A stretch of 9,697 bases of DNA, from positions 1-9,697 of the forward strand of contig JBLHGU010000196.1 in NCBI GenBank assembly GCA_047615875.1, in the 5' to 3' direction. The stretch comes from JBLHGU01 sp047615875. GTDB lineage: Bacteria; Pseudomonadota; Gammaproteobacteria; Arenicellales; CAJQKF01. Position numbers and translations under genes: made by a program. The notes beneath the pieces were generated by a model. The model worked only from the letters and a program-made list of their open reading frames with translations, did no database searches and was not told the origin of the DNA. Positions 1 through 7,968 of the stretch are shown here, one piece after another (the first letter of the stretch is position 1; the number at the start of each line of letters is the position of its first letter).

Positions 1-616
1 AGTTCAGTTTACCCTGAGCGCGATCTTCAGCACTGAATGCCATATTATCGCGCAAGTAGTCAAAGCCGTATTCGTTATTAGTTCCATAAACGATATCGCT
101 TTTATACGCTTCACGTTTCGATACTGGGTCCTGGCCAGAAACAATGACGCCAACGCTTAGTCCCAGGAAGTTAAATATTTTGCCCATCCATTCGGCATCG
201 CGGGAGGCGAGATAATCATTCACTGTCACTATGTGTACATTTCGCCCCATCACCGCATTGTGATATGCCGCCAGGGTAGCCATTAATGTCTTCCCCTCAC
301 CGGTGCGCATTTCGGAGATCTTGCCGCTATTAAGAACCATCGCACCAATCAGCTGCACGTCAAAATGACGCAAGCCCAGAGATCGTTTAGATGCTTCCCG
401 CACAGTGGCAAAGGTTTCAATCAGCATCTCATCTTCATTAACAGATTCGACACTGGAACGCTCACGAAACTCCTCAGTTCTGGCCTGCAATGCCTCATCA
501 CTTAACGCTTCCAACTCCGCTTCAAGTCCATTAATAAGGCCGATAGTTTTGCCCATGCTTTTGACCAGGCGGTCGTTGCGGCTACCGAAAACCTTTGTAA
601 GTACATTTCCAAACAT
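1..616 (-). CDS. secA: Preprotein translocase ATPase SecA, N-terminal part
   Basis: SecA is the ATPase motor that drives unfolded preproteins through the SecYEG channel at the inner membrane. The window holds the first 205 residues; the gene continues past base 1. The ATG at 616-614 gives MFGNVLTKVFGSRNDR, which lines up with the start of E. coli SecA (LTKVFGSRNDR). Other SecA hallmarks follow: VREASKRSLGLRHFDVQLIGAMVLN (residues about 72-96), the Walker A stretch MRTGEGKT at 103-110, HIVTVNDYLASRDAEWMG, and YGTNNEYGFDYLRDNMAF near the end. The DEAD-box and preprotein crosslinking domain lie outside the window. The gene follows the M23 peptidase gene on the same strand after 188 bp. No SecM-like arrest peptide gene is visible in that gap. 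The start codon has only a poor Shine-Dalgarno sequence. Identity is certain from sequence; completeness cannot be judged. Confidence 0.98.
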   Translation of the reverse strand, partial: MFGNVLTKVFGSRNDRLVKSMGKTIGLINGLEAELEALSDEALQARTEEFRERSSVESVNEDEMLIETFATVREASKRSLGLRHFDVQLIGAMVLNSGKISEMRTGEGKTLMATLAAYHNAVMGRNVHIVTVNDYLASRDAEWMGKIFNFLGLSVGVIVSGQDPVSKREAYKSDIVYGTNNEYGFDYLRDNMAFSAEDRAQGKLN

Positions 617-804
617 AAATGTTTAACTCGTGTGAAATTAATCTTATCTTTACCCAAATCATATTCGGGCAATTTACTTCTATCCGAAATCTGGACCATC
701 TAAAAGTCCAAAAGTTTCCCCATGGCCCGGATAATCAAGCTGGTGATCTGGCGAAACAAATTCAAGCCCGACCAGCATGGCCAGGATATATAACTTAAAT
801 GGAC
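617..804 (-). other. Intergenic region between M23 peptidase gene and secA
   Basis: This 188-bp gap must carry any separate secA promoter. I see only weak candidates, for example TTGTTT, 17 bp, GATTAT on the minus strand, which matches consensus poorly. A 5-bp inverted repeat (TGGAC / GTCCA, 692-710) has a 9-base loop and no following T-run. No convincing terminator and no convincing small gene is seen, so secA may be read partly from the M23 transcript. Confidence 0.4.
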
Positions 805-1764
805 TCAACGTGCGGCTTGCAGAAATTTCTTTGGGTTGACTCGACGACTGTCCTTTAGCACTTCAAAATGAAGATGCGGACCAGTAGACCGTCCGGTGCT
901 ACCAACGGTTGCTACGGGTTGCCCTTTTATCACTTTTTCACCTAACTTTACCAGTACAGATGCAGCATGAGCGTAAAGAGTTGTATAACCATTCGCATGT
1001 TTTATTTTAACCGAGTTTCCGTAGCCTGAACGCTTACCCGACTGAACCACTATTCCGGAAGCCGCAGCCTGAATCAATGAGCCGCTACTTCCAGCGATAT
1101 CAACGCCAGCGTGAAATGCTTTTTTACCGCTAAAAGGATCATTTCTATAGCCAAATAAAGAGGAAATCCAACCACCCTTAACTGGCCAGGCATCAGGGAA
1201 CATGGTTTGATTGTTTTTCTGGTCCATCAGTAGTGACTCAAGCACAGACAGACCGTTCTCATCAAATTGCAACTTGAGCTGCAATTGATCCAACATGGCA
1301 AGGAACTCGGGATACTCATAGCTTTCCTGTGGCGATCCGTCTGGATTTACGCCACCCACTCCGGGAGCCTGGTGGAAATTGAATTCAGTGGGGTCTACGT
1401 CTGCAAGCTGAGTGAGTCTTTGACCCATGGCTTCGAGGCGAAAAGTTTGTGCTTGCAGCTGCCCAAACTTAAGTCCAAGAGAATTTAGGCGGTCTCGAAT
1501 TTCTTCACGAGTACGTGCAATTTCCTCTTTTCGATCGACAAGATCCCAATGACGTTCTTTAAGCTCTTCTCGTAACTCGACGATACGTACGTCGTCCAGG
1601 ACGGATTGCATGTCCTTTGAAAGGAAAGAATTAATTCGATCGGCCATCAAACCAATGGCAGAACTCAGTAAAATAGTTAAAAATAGTGTAAACACAGCGA
1701 CGCCTGCGCCAAGGCGAACTCCACGCCCATTGCTACCATCATCTGCTAAAAGTACTATTCGCAT
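805..1764 (-). CDS. Membrane-anchored M23 (LytM) family metallopeptidase
   Basis: This is a 319-residue predicted peptidoglycan endopeptidase, or regulator of amidases, facing the periplasm. A short cytosolic N-terminus is followed by a membrane segment at about 17-40. A charged, helical, probably coiled-coil region comes next (about 55-120, rich in E, R, K and L), then a linker. The C-terminal LytM domain spans about 195-315. All zinc and catalytic positions of active M23 enzymes are visible: H218 and D222 in HAGVD, H266 in YAHA, and H297/H299 in GPHLHFE. This separates it from degenerate LytM regulators such as EnvC and NlpD, so hydrolase activity is likely, although the exact peptide bond cut is unknown. 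The start at 1764 matches the usual position just before the membrane segment; it has no clear Shine-Dalgarno sequence. It lies directly upstream of secA on the same strand and is divergent from dciA, a neighbourhood known in gammaproteobacteria such as Pseudomonas. Confidence 0.93.
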   Translation of the reverse strand: MRIVLLADDGSNGRGVRLGAGVAVFTLFLTILLSSAIGLMADRINSFLSKDMQSVLDDVRIVELREELKERHWDLVDRKEEIARTREEIRDRLNSLGLKFGQLQAQTFRLEAMGQRLTQLADVDPTEFNFHQAPGVGGVNPDGSPQESYEYPEFLAMLDQLQLKLQFDENGLSVLESLLMDQKNNQTMFPDAWPVKGGWISSLFGYRNDPFSGKKAFHAGVDIAGSSGSLIQAAASGIVVQSGKRSGYGNSVKIKHANGYTTLYAHAASVLVKLGEKVIKGQPVATVGSTGRSTGPHLHFEVLKDSRRVNPKKFLQAAR

Positions 1765-1814
1765 ATCACATCATGTTAGGCCGCCGCGCAGCCTATTTTT
1801 ATACTCAACCGAGC

Positions 1815-1845
1815 ATTATACAACGGTTCTTTTTCGATGAGGCAA
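1815..1845 (-). promoter_or_regulatory. Candidate sigma70 promoter of the M23 peptidase gene
   Basis: On the minus strand a perfect TATAAT (1815-1820) lies about 50 bp before the peptidase ATG. The best -35 candidate is TTGCCT (1840-1845) at a long 19-bp spacing, inside the first codons of dciA. A weaker TATACA for dciA overlaps the same bases on the plus strand (1817-1822), so the two divergent genes may share this site. The -10 match is good; the -35 is poor. Confidence 0.4.
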
Positions 1846-2277
1846 TTAAGAGGCTACTTAGCCTATTGTGGACTAGATCAACAGTTGGAAAAGCTGGCAG
1901 ATGAAGAGCATTGGGATCTTTGCGAGGAGAAGCTGCTAGAAGCAATTAATCCTGATATGCGTGATTGCCACCAGATTGTACTATTTCGAAATGGTGAACT
2001 GATTATTATGGTAGATCAACCACACTGGGCGGCATGGCTTCGAGCCCGGCAGACTCGCATATTAAACGAACTTAAAGAATCTGGTGCCCGTGTTAGAAGC
2101 CTACGGATTGCAACTACTCCCAGCCTGATAAAACCCGGTAAACGACCCATTAGCAAACTCACCCCTCCTCCAACCAATGCGGCCGATATAGTGGATAACG
2201 CCGCTGAATCAATTGCTGACCCAGACTTAAAACTCTCACTACAAAGACTAGGCAAAAAACTACGGGAGAAAAGCTGA
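1837..2277 (+). CDS. dciA: DciA family (DUF721) replicative helicase loader
   Basis: This 146-residue protein is the only plus-strand gene in the window. DciA is the ancestral loader or operator of the DnaB helicase in bacteria that lack the phage-derived DnaC or DnaI loaders. The DUF721 core is recognisable at about 30-93: a strand pattern around GELIIMVDQPHWAAWLRARQ, with the conserved Trp (W64) after the hydrophobic strand, then ILNELKESGARVRSLRI. The proline- and lysine-rich linker at 95-112 and the helical tail (ADIVDNAAESIADPDLKLSLQRL) fit the gammaproteobacterial form, which has a KH-like domain plus a flexible C-terminus. Length fits that form. There is no clear Shine-Dalgarno sequence before the ATG. 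It is divergent from the M23 gene and converges with mrcB across 41 bp. Family assignment rests on pattern and on the secA/M23 neighbourhood. Presence of dciA implies, but does not prove, that the host lacks dnaC. Confidence 0.85.
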   Translation: MRQLRGYLAYCGLDQQLEKLADEEHWDLCEEKLLEAINPDMRDCHQIVLFRNGELIIMVDQPHWAAWLRARQTRILNELKESGARVRSLRIATTPSLIKPGKRPISKLTPPPTNAADIVDNAAESIADPDLKLSLQRLGKKLREKS

Positions 2278-2290
2278 GGAAATTCAGCTT
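2271..2290 (-). terminator. Candidate terminator hairpin after mrcB
   Basis: A perfect 7-bp inverted repeat (AAGCTGA, 6-base loop, TCAGCTT) lies between the convergent dciA and mrcB genes and covers the dciA stop codon. Read on the minus strand, the second arm runs into TTTTC, which resembles a weak intrinsic terminator for the mrcB transcript. On the plus strand no T-run follows, so it is less convincing for dciA. The stem is short and AT-rich. Confidence 0.4.
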
Positions 2291-2318
2291 CACACAGGGC
2301 TGCGTCAATGCAACCCAA

Positions 2319-4724
2319 TTATCTACGACCAGACTCTTGTTGACCATCTTCATCAGCGGCGTCTGAATTTCCAAATACTTTTTGTAACCAACCACCCAGT
2401 TTCGATGCTTTTGGTTTCAATGTTCTTAGCGTGCTGGACAGGGATGATTTGTCATTGCAACGACCTGAAGGTGTTGGCATGGTTGCGCTGAGAAAAGGCA
2501 GTCGAATGGACTTGGAGCAGGGTTTTGCTGTTATCGCACCACTTGCAGATTGCCAGTAAGCCCGGGAAATCGTATTCGGTTGTGAAAATTCAGATCGTCT
2601 ATTGGGAAGATTGCGCATAATCTGCTGCCAAATTTGTAACGCTCCAGAAGCACCGCTCAATCCCATGGGCTGATTATCATCTCGACCGATCCAGACCACG
2701 GTCAGAAAGTTACCAGAATAGCCCGCAAACCAGCTATCTCTATAGTTATTAGTGGTACCGGTTTTACCGGCTAAGCCAAGTTTCTCAGTCCAGTCCCCAA
2801 GAGAACTCGAAGCGGTCCCCCTTTTCACTACGCCTTTTAGGGCAAAATCGACCAGGTAATGTTGCTCGGGTTGAATGAGCTGATGTGTTACGGCCAGATT
2901 TTTTATTCGTGTTCTGCCTTGCGGATCGGTTGCGATAACGAATGCACGCAGATTAAAACCGAGTCCCCCGCTGGCAAAGGGCAGGTACAATTTGGCAACC
3001 TCAAGCGGACTCATCTCAATAGCACCTAGTAGTGTAGAAGGATAAGCGTCTACCGGTTTGTCATAACCAAGTCGACCAAGCACATCGACGAAATTACCCA
3101 CTCCTGTAGCTACGCCCAATCTCGCTGACGCTATGTTGTAGGAATTCTCCAGCAAAGCCAGCAGGGATACATCACCGTGGCTTTGCTTATCGTAGTTTTC
3201 TGGCTGCCAAAGCGAGCCATTGGCTAGCTTAAGACTGAATGGTTCATCGCTAACCGGACTTGCAAGGTGCAAATCCTTGTCATTTTCTAATGCGGAAAGC
3301 AATAACATGGGCTTTAACAATGAACCTACCGGTCTTCTTGCATCCAAAGCACGATTAAATCCTGCATAACCCGATCGTCTGTCGCCAACTAAACCAAGGA
3401 CCTGGCCATTCTCTGCACGCAGTACAACAACAGCACCCTGGAGTGTACCGGACTTCATACTGCGACTTTTCTCAAGCTTTTTCAATCCGTTTGTAAGTGC
3501 AGACTGGGCAGCATTTTGAACCTGCATCTCCATGGTCGACCATAGTGTTAAGGTCACATCATCATCGATCTGTCTACTACTGTCACCTAACTGTCGTCGA
3601 ACCAAATCAAGATACGCAATATGCGCTTTACCCGGTGTTGACGATCCTTGCGCAACACCCAAAGGTTTGTCTTTCAACATTTGATATCGTGTTTCATCAA
3701 TCTGGTCACTATCTCTCAAAACTTTTAAGACTAGATTTCGACGCTGGGTAGCTTGTTGAGGATGGCGATGCGGGTTGTAGCTGCTTGGGGCCTTAACCAT
3801 ACCCACGAGCAGTGCAAATTCCTGAGTCTCAAGCTCCCCTAAGGGACGGGCAAAAAAATGTTCGCTGGCAAGAGCAAAGCCATGTACTGCACGGTTTCCC
3901 GACTGAGCTAGAAACACCTCATTGACATAGGCCTCGAGAATTTCATGTTTTTCGAAATGAAATTCAAGTATCAACGAATAAAAAAGTTCCTTGAATTTTC
4001 GCTTAAAAGTACGTTCTGAAGTCAGGTATAAATTTTTGACTAATTGCTGGGTAAGAGTACTGCCACCCTGATGCATTCTACCCAAACGAAAATTTGCCCA
4101 CATGGCTCTGGCTATTGCCCAGGGATCGACACCGAAATGAGTGGAAAAGTGTCTGTCTTCCACTAATAATAAAGTCGTCAATAATTCATCAGGGACATCG
4201 TGCAGTTTTAGCAACCGTCTGTCCTGATGGGATCTCGGCTGAATTGTGCCGATTTCAACAGGATCAAATAAAACCACTGGCAGAGCACTTCGATCCGGCA
4301 ACCTCTCTATTTTATGAATAGATCGAGCCTTAAAGTGAACCCTCACAGTAGTTGGTTTTTGAATGCCTTCCGCATAGCGAAATGATCGAATGTGAACATC
4401 AAAATACCCCTGGCCTACGAAATAGTTTCCAGGCTGCACCACATTAACGGCTTTTCGATAGCCTAGAGACTCTAGTTGTCGCAAACTGTCACTCAACCCC
4501 ATCCTCGTCCCTGGAAACCATTCTAGTGGTCTGGAATAAACCTGCGCAGGACTTACCTGATGACGATCATGAAATTTTTGTATTGCCCAGTAGTCAAGCC
4601 AGATCAGCCAGGCTAATAGTCCCAATAAAACTAATGACAACAAACCAAACAAATACCGTCGGACTTTTCTGAATTTGGATTTCTTGTTATTAGGTTTTCG
4701 TTTGCGGCCAGGCCTTTTTGCCAC
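2319..4724 (-). CDS. mrcB: Penicillin-binding protein 1B (bifunctional class A PBP)
   Basis: This enzyme polymerises lipid II into glycan strands and crosslinks the stem peptides on the periplasmic face of the inner membrane. With the GTG start at 4724 it has 801 residues (E. coli PBP1b has 844). A basic cytosolic tail (AKRPGRKRKPNNKK) precedes one membrane segment at about 24-44, then a UB2H-like region (about 55-150). The GT51 domain has EDRHF (catalytic E189) and GGSTLTQQLVKN (220-231). The transpeptidase has SLLK (nucleophile S468), SYN (528-530) and KTGTTNN (from 654). Two Cys in the tail (C736, C756) parallel the Cys pair in the E. coli C-terminal region. The frame is also open to a GTG at 4763, but that would overlap the preceding gene and add 13 atypical residues, so 4724 (5 bp after that gene's stop) is preferred. 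The UB2H-like region suggests an LpoB-type activator partner, an inference. Confidence 0.95.
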   Translation of the reverse strand: MAKRPGRKRKPNNKKSKFRKVRRYLFGLLSLVLLGLLAWLIWLDYWAIQKFHDRHQVSPAQVYSRPLEWFPGTRMGLSDSLRQLESLGYRKAVNVVQPGNYFVGQGYFDVHIRSFRYAEGIQKPTTVRVHFKARSIHKIERLPDRSALPVVLFDPVEIGTIQPRSHQDRRLLKLHDVPDELLTTLLLVEDRHFSTHFGVDPWAIARAMWANFRLGRMHQGGSTLTQQLVKNLYLTSERTFKRKFKELFYSLILEFHFEKHEILEAYVNEVFLAQSGNRAVHGFALASEHFFARPLGELETQEFALLVGMVKAPSSYNPHRHPQQATQRRNLVLKVLRDSDQIDETRYQMLKDKPLGVAQGSSTPGKAHIAYLDLVRRQLGDSSRQIDDDVTLTLWSTMEMQVQNAAQSALTNGLKKLEKSRSMKSGTLQGAVVVLRAENGQVLGLVGDRRSGYAGFNRALDARRPVGSLLKPMLLLSALENDKDLHLASPVSDEPFSLKLANGSLWQPENYDKQSHGDVSLLALLENSYNIASARLGVATGVGNFVDVLGRLGYDKPVDAYPSTLLGAIEMSPLEVAKLYLPFASGGLGFNLRAFVIATDPQGRTRIKNLAVTHQLIQPEQHYLVDFALKGVVKRGTASSSLGDWTEKLGLAGKTGTTNNYRDSWFAGYSGNFLTVVWIGRDDNQPMGLSGASGALQIWQQIMRNLPNRRSEFSQPNTISRAYWQSASGAITAKPCSKSIRLPFLSATMPTPSGRCNDKSSLSSTLRTLKPKASKLGGWLQKVFGNSDAADEDGQQESGRR

Positions 4725-4729
4725 AATAA

Positions 4730-5056
4730 CTAACCGCCGCCATTGTAAATGGCAGTATTGCACTGCCAGCAGAAGTCAAAATTCCCAGGGTTTTGTTCGC
4801 CACATTCTTTGCAAAGTCTATCGACTTGGGCTAATGAATTTCGTTGCACTTCGTAATTATTCATTAGTTTAGTAGCAAATTCCACATGCAGTTCTTCGTG
4901 AATCCAGATCTCCGGCCAAACTTCAGTTGCGGGAATTTCCCCCATAGCACCTGAGCTGTGCTGATTGAAAACTTCCGCTGCAATACCTGAATCACGCAAC
5001 ATATCACGCAACATAAAGGCATCAGGCAGGTTTGACGCAGTGTAAATTCTTTTCAC
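4730..5056 (-). CDS. DUF2007 domain protein with C-terminal zinc ribbon
   Basis: This is a small 108-residue soluble protein. The N-terminus (KRIYTASNLPDAFMLRDML, then DSGIAAEVFNQ and a GEIP turn, about 1-75) has the DUF2007 pattern, a ferredoxin-like fold sometimes labelled putative signal-transducing protein. The C-terminus carries two CxxC knuckles, C82/C85 and C96/C99, spaced like a rubredoxin-type zinc ribbon. The biochemical function is unknown. The start is GTG at 5056-5054; an in-frame TGA a little upstream limits alternatives. It begins 25 bp after cfa and ends 5 bp before the preferred mrcB start, so translation of mrcB is probably coupled to it. A role in metal sensing or in modulating PBP1b is inference from position only. 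Confidence 0.75.
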   Translation of the reverse strand: MKRIYTASNLPDAFMLRDMLRDSGIAAEVFNQHSSGAMGEIPATEVWPEIWIHEELHVEFATKLMNNYEVQRNSLAQVDRLCKECGEQNPGNFDFCWQCNTAIYNGGG

Positions 5057-5081
5057 ACGTTCGATGACATTGACGCTTTCA

Positions 5082-6380
5082 TTAATCTGTCATGGGATAC
5101 ATATGCTCTCTTGTCCAGGGAATAGAATTGTCTCTGGCTCGCGAGAACACAACTTGAAACAGTTGCAGTGATCCTGAAAGGAATGCAGCTATGGAACCAG
5201 CCAGATAAAGCCGCCATAAACGATTGAATGATGCGTCAAACATTTGCTCAACTTCGTTTTCAACCTTTTCAAATCTTTGCAACCAGTTCTCAAGAGTGCG
5301 AGCATAGTGTAGGCGTAAATTCTCGACATCGAGAACAGAAAAATCACTGTCTTGAAATATCGCCATCATCTCTGCCAGTGATGGCGGATAGGCACCAGGG
5401 AAAATACGCTTCTCTGTCCACGAATTCATTAACCGAGGCTTATTCCGGCCAATCGTGTGAATTAAACCACGGCCGGTTTCGGTCAAGTGGGCAGTTAAAA
5501 TACTTCCCAATTCGGGAAATGCACCAATGCCAATATGTTCCAACATACCTACAGAAACAAAAACATCGTACTGCCCGGAAATATTTCTATAGTCATCCTC
5601 AACATACTCAACGCGATCTTTATAACCTTCCCTGATCGCGCGCTCCCTGGCGTAGGCAATCTGTTGATCAGAAATATTATATGCCGTTACCTGAGCACCG
5701 TAGTAGAGAGCCATATGACGAGCAAGCCCACCCCAGCCACAGCCCGCCTCAACCACACGATCACCTGGTTTGAGTTGCAGCTTTCGACAAATATGATCCA
5801 TCTTGGCCAGCTGGGCATCTTCCAGAGTGTAGTTATCACGTGCGAAATAGGCGCAAGTATATTGCATCTCGTGATCTAACCACAGGCGATAAAAGTTGTT
5901 ATTGATATCGTAGTGATGATGAATGTTTTCTCTTGAACCACGCAAACTATTAGCACGCGGCCTTTTTGAAACCACTTTTTGAACAACACCCATCAGTCCG
6001 CCAGATGATGCTGCCTGACGAAAGCATTCCACCAGAACGTCTATTAAATCACCATCGATTTCTACCGACCCAGCACTGAATTCATCACCGAAACCAATCC
6101 ACACGTTAGTGACGATGCGCTTTAATGCAACGCGGGTTTTTATTCGCACGGTACCAACCAACTTTATATCGGGCTGGCCATCGACACCAAAGCCATCCCA
6201 TAATTCGATGCGCACAGCGGGATTACCTAACAATCGTAATATTTGGCGAATAGCGTATTTTTCATACGGTCGAGACTCATCTCGATCCATTACAAATTCT
6301 CGACCAGGTTCGATCCCATGAGTTATGGAAAACCCTTCAGCGTTGGCGGATTGTCTTGATTGTTTTGATTCAGAATTCAT
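5082..6380 (-). CDS. cfa: Cyclopropane-fatty-acyl-phospholipid synthase
   Basis: The enzyme transfers a methylene group from S-adenosylmethionine to cis double bonds of phospholipid acyl chains at the membrane, giving cyclopropane lipids in stationary phase or under stress. It has 432 residues against 382 in E. coli. An N-terminal lipid-binding-type domain (about 35-120, with AVRIELWDG and FSAGSVEIDGDL) precedes the methyltransferase. HYDINNNFYRLWLD and MQYTCAYF (C176) match E. coli HYDLGNDLF and MQYSCAYW. The SAM loop is VVEAGCGWGGLARHMA (209-224). SVGMLEH (E281), LIHTIG (H308) and LHYARTL (Y359) correspond to E. coli active-site residues, and LQLFQVVFSR matches its C-terminus. The first 30 residues are polar and variable, so a start at M31 is possible. 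The 89 bp upstream could hold its own promoter, but no clear -35/-10 pair is seen there. Confidence 0.95.
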   Translation of the reverse strand: MNSESKQSRQSANAEGFSITHGIEPGREFVMDRDESRPYEKYAIRQILRLLGNPAVRIELWDGFGVDGQPDIKLVGTVRIKTRVALKRIVTNVWIGFGDEFSAGSVEIDGDLIDVLVECFRQAASSGGLMGVVQKVVSKRPRANSLRGSRENIHHHYDINNNFYRLWLDHEMQYTCAYFARDNYTLEDAQLAKMDHICRKLQLKPGDRVVEAGCGWGGLARHMALYYGAQVTAYNISDQQIAYARERAIREGYKDRVEYVEDDYRNISGQYDVFVSVGMLEHIGIGAFPELGSILTAHLTETGRGLIHTIGRNKPRLMNSWTEKRIFPGAYPPSLAEMMAIFQDSDFSVLDVENLRLHYARTLENWLQRFEKVENEVEQMFDASFNRLWRLYLAGSIAAFLSGSLQLFQVVFSRARDNSIPWTREHMYPMTD

Positions 6381-6469
6381 GCTTGGCCCGGCGTTAAACT
6401 AGGTTACATAATTTTCCACAACAATCACCTTTTGATCAAGCCCATCGGACAAATTTATTCAGTCGGAGG
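6381..6469 (-). other. Intergenic region upstream of cfa
   Basis: This is the longest gap inside the minus-strand run. It contains an 8-bp palindrome (TTGATCAA, 6432-6439) and an AT-rich stretch with TATGTA on the minus strand, but no well-spaced promoter and no terminator hairpin with a T-run. An internal cfa promoter, possibly stress-dependent as in E. coli, is conceivable but not supported by a consensus match. Confidence 0.3.
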
Positions 6470-7531
6470 TTAATCTGATCGAAATGTTTGGGTATTTGGC
6501 CAGGCTGAGAGGACTGCTTGAACTAGAGTGGCCAACGGAATTGCAAAAAACACGCCCCAAACACCCCAGATACCGCCAAATATTAATACTGCCACGATGA
6601 TAGCCACAGGATGCAGATTTACTACTTCTGAAAACAATATTGGCACCAGCAAATTACCATCCAGTGCTTGAATAATGAGATATGCCACGGCAAGGTACAT
6701 AAATTCCGGTGTCCAACCCCACTGAAACCAAGCGATCAGATAAACCGGAATAGTAACAACCGCGGCACCAACGAAGGGCACCAGCACAGATAGACCTACT
6801 AGCAAACCTAGCAACATCGCGTATTGTAAACCGAAGTAGGAGAATGTAAAAAAACAAACCGCCCAAACAACTAATATTTCCCAGAATTTTCCACGAATAT
6901 AGTTAGCAATTTGCCGGTCCACATCTTGCCATACCCGTTGTGCAAGTTTGTAATCGCTGGGCAGGTAACTCAATAACCAATCAATAATTTTCTTTTTATC
7001 TTTAAGAAAAAAGAACACTAAAATTGGCATTAATACCATATACAGAACTATAGTAATCAACCCTGCTACCGACGACAACGACAAAGTTACCACCTGTTGA
7101 CCCCAGGAAGTGATTTCGTTACGTAGCAGGCTAAGCATTTCGTGTACCTGCTCTACGGAAAAGAGTTCCGGATAGCGGTTAGGCAACTGTAGTACAGCCT
7201 CCTGTCCACGAGCAAATATATTAGGTATCTGTGCAACCAATTCGGTTAACTGATTTGACAATAACGGCATAAGACCAAAGATTGTTATGGTCATGGCCAA
7301 TATGAACAGTACAAACACAACAATTACAGACAACAAACGCGGCACATGATTTCGCTCCATAACTTTGACCACGCCTTCCAGTAAATAGGCTATCACAATA
7401 CTTGCTAATACCGGCGCAAGGATATCTCCCATCCACACCACGATAACAAACAGGCTAAGGAGTGAGAATGCCAGGAAAACCACCTCCGGATTAGAGAGAT
7501 GTTGTCGGAACCAGTCCGTAACGCGATTCAT
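6470..7531 (-). CDS. AI-2E/PerM family membrane permease
   Basis: This is a 353-residue integral inner-membrane protein of the AI-2E exporter (UPF0118) superfamily. Members have been linked to autoinducer-2 export, sodium/proton antiport or unknown substrates, so the cargo cannot be read from sequence. Hydrophobic segments lie at about 16-33, 36-55, 66-90, 153-177, 216-268 (probably two), 276-290 and 305-338. A large amphipathic stretch at 91-150 is typical of the family. Family motifs include VPFVGA (251-256), DGNLLVPILFSEVVNLHP (291-308) and GGIWGVWGVFFAIPLA (319-334). It starts 3 bp after the OsmC-like gene stop, so the two are almost certainly cotranscribed. The family is close to certain; the substrate is unknown. 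Confidence 0.9.
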   Translation of the reverse strand: MNRVTDWFRQHLSNPEVVFLAFSLLSLFVIVVWMGDILAPVLASIVIAYLLEGVVKVMERNHVPRLLSVIVVFVLFILAMTITIFGLMPLLSNQLTELVAQIPNIFARGQEAVLQLPNRYPELFSVEQVHEMLSLLRNEITSWGQQVVTLSLSSVAGLITIVLYMVLMPILVFFFLKDKKKIIDWLLSYLPSDYKLAQRVWQDVDRQIANYIRGKFWEILVVWAVCFFTFSYFGLQYAMLLGLLVGLSVLVPFVGAAVVTIPVYLIAWFQWGWTPEFMYLAVAYLIIQALDGNLLVPILFSEVVNLHPVAIIVAVLIFGGIWGVWGVFFAIPLATLVQAVLSAWPNTQTFRSD

Positions 7532-7534
7532 TGA

Positions 7535-7948
7535 CTACTCAATAATCTCAAAATCGTGACTTATATCTACCACTTTACCCAGCATCAATGACGCAGAACA
7601 ATATTTTTCCGCAGACAATTTTACCGCACGCTCAACCTTCGCGGGGATAAGATCATTACCAGAAACCATAAACTGCATATGTATGCGGGTAAAAACCTTC
7701 GGCACCACGTCGGCGCGTTCCGCTTCAATTTCGACAACGCAATCTGTCACGTCCTGTCGCGATTTTCGCAAAATCAGAACAACATCAAATGCGCTACAAC
7801 CACCGAGTCCCATTAAAATTAACTCCATGGGTCGGGACCCTGCATTTTTACCGCCATTTTCTGAAGCACCATCAAGAATGACCTTGTGACCACTTCCAGC
7901 ACTCGCTTCGAAACTGACCCCGTCAAGCAGCTTTACAGTTGCATGCAT
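7535..7948 (-). CDS. yhfA: OsmC/Ohr superfamily protein, YhfA type
   Basis: This 137-residue cytoplasmic protein closely parallels E. coli YhfA along its whole length: PMELILMGLGGCSAFDVV against PMEMVLMAAGGCSAIDVV, then RQDVTDCVVEIEAER, and SAEKYCSASLMLGK against SAEKYCSVALMLEK. The two cysteines of OsmC/Ohr peroxidases are present (C51 and C117). Superfamily members reduce organic hydroperoxides through such a pair, but YhfA itself has no settled function and the alternative is a generic thiol redox role. It starts 20 bp after trpC, with GGAAAT as a possible ribosome binding site, and ends 3 bp before the permease gene. Its place at the end of a trp segment is unexplained. Confidence 0.9.
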   Translation of the reverse strand: MHATVKLLDGVSFEASAGSGHKVILDGASENGGKNAGSRPMELILMGLGGCSAFDVVLILRKSRQDVTDCVVEIEAERADVVPKVFTRIHMQFMVSGNDLIPAKVERAVKLSAEKYCSASLMLGKVVDISHDFEIIE

Positions 7949-7968
7949 TAATTATTTCCAACTATTGT

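Noticed and set aside
502..699. A 65-codon minus-strand frame starting upstream of secA
   Set aside because: It runs out of frame through the secA start, and its second half is a frame-shifted shadow of SecA. It has no Shine-Dalgarno sequence and does not resemble SecM.
692..710. Inverted repeat TGGAC / GTCCA as a terminator before secA
   Set aside because: The stem is only 5 bp with a 9-base loop and has no T-run on either strand, so it is expected by chance.
4725..4763. Longer mrcB start at the GTG at 4763
   Set aside because: It would overlap the DUF2007 gene by 34 bp and add 13 residues unlike a PBP1b N-terminus. The GTG at 4724 gives the usual basic tail.
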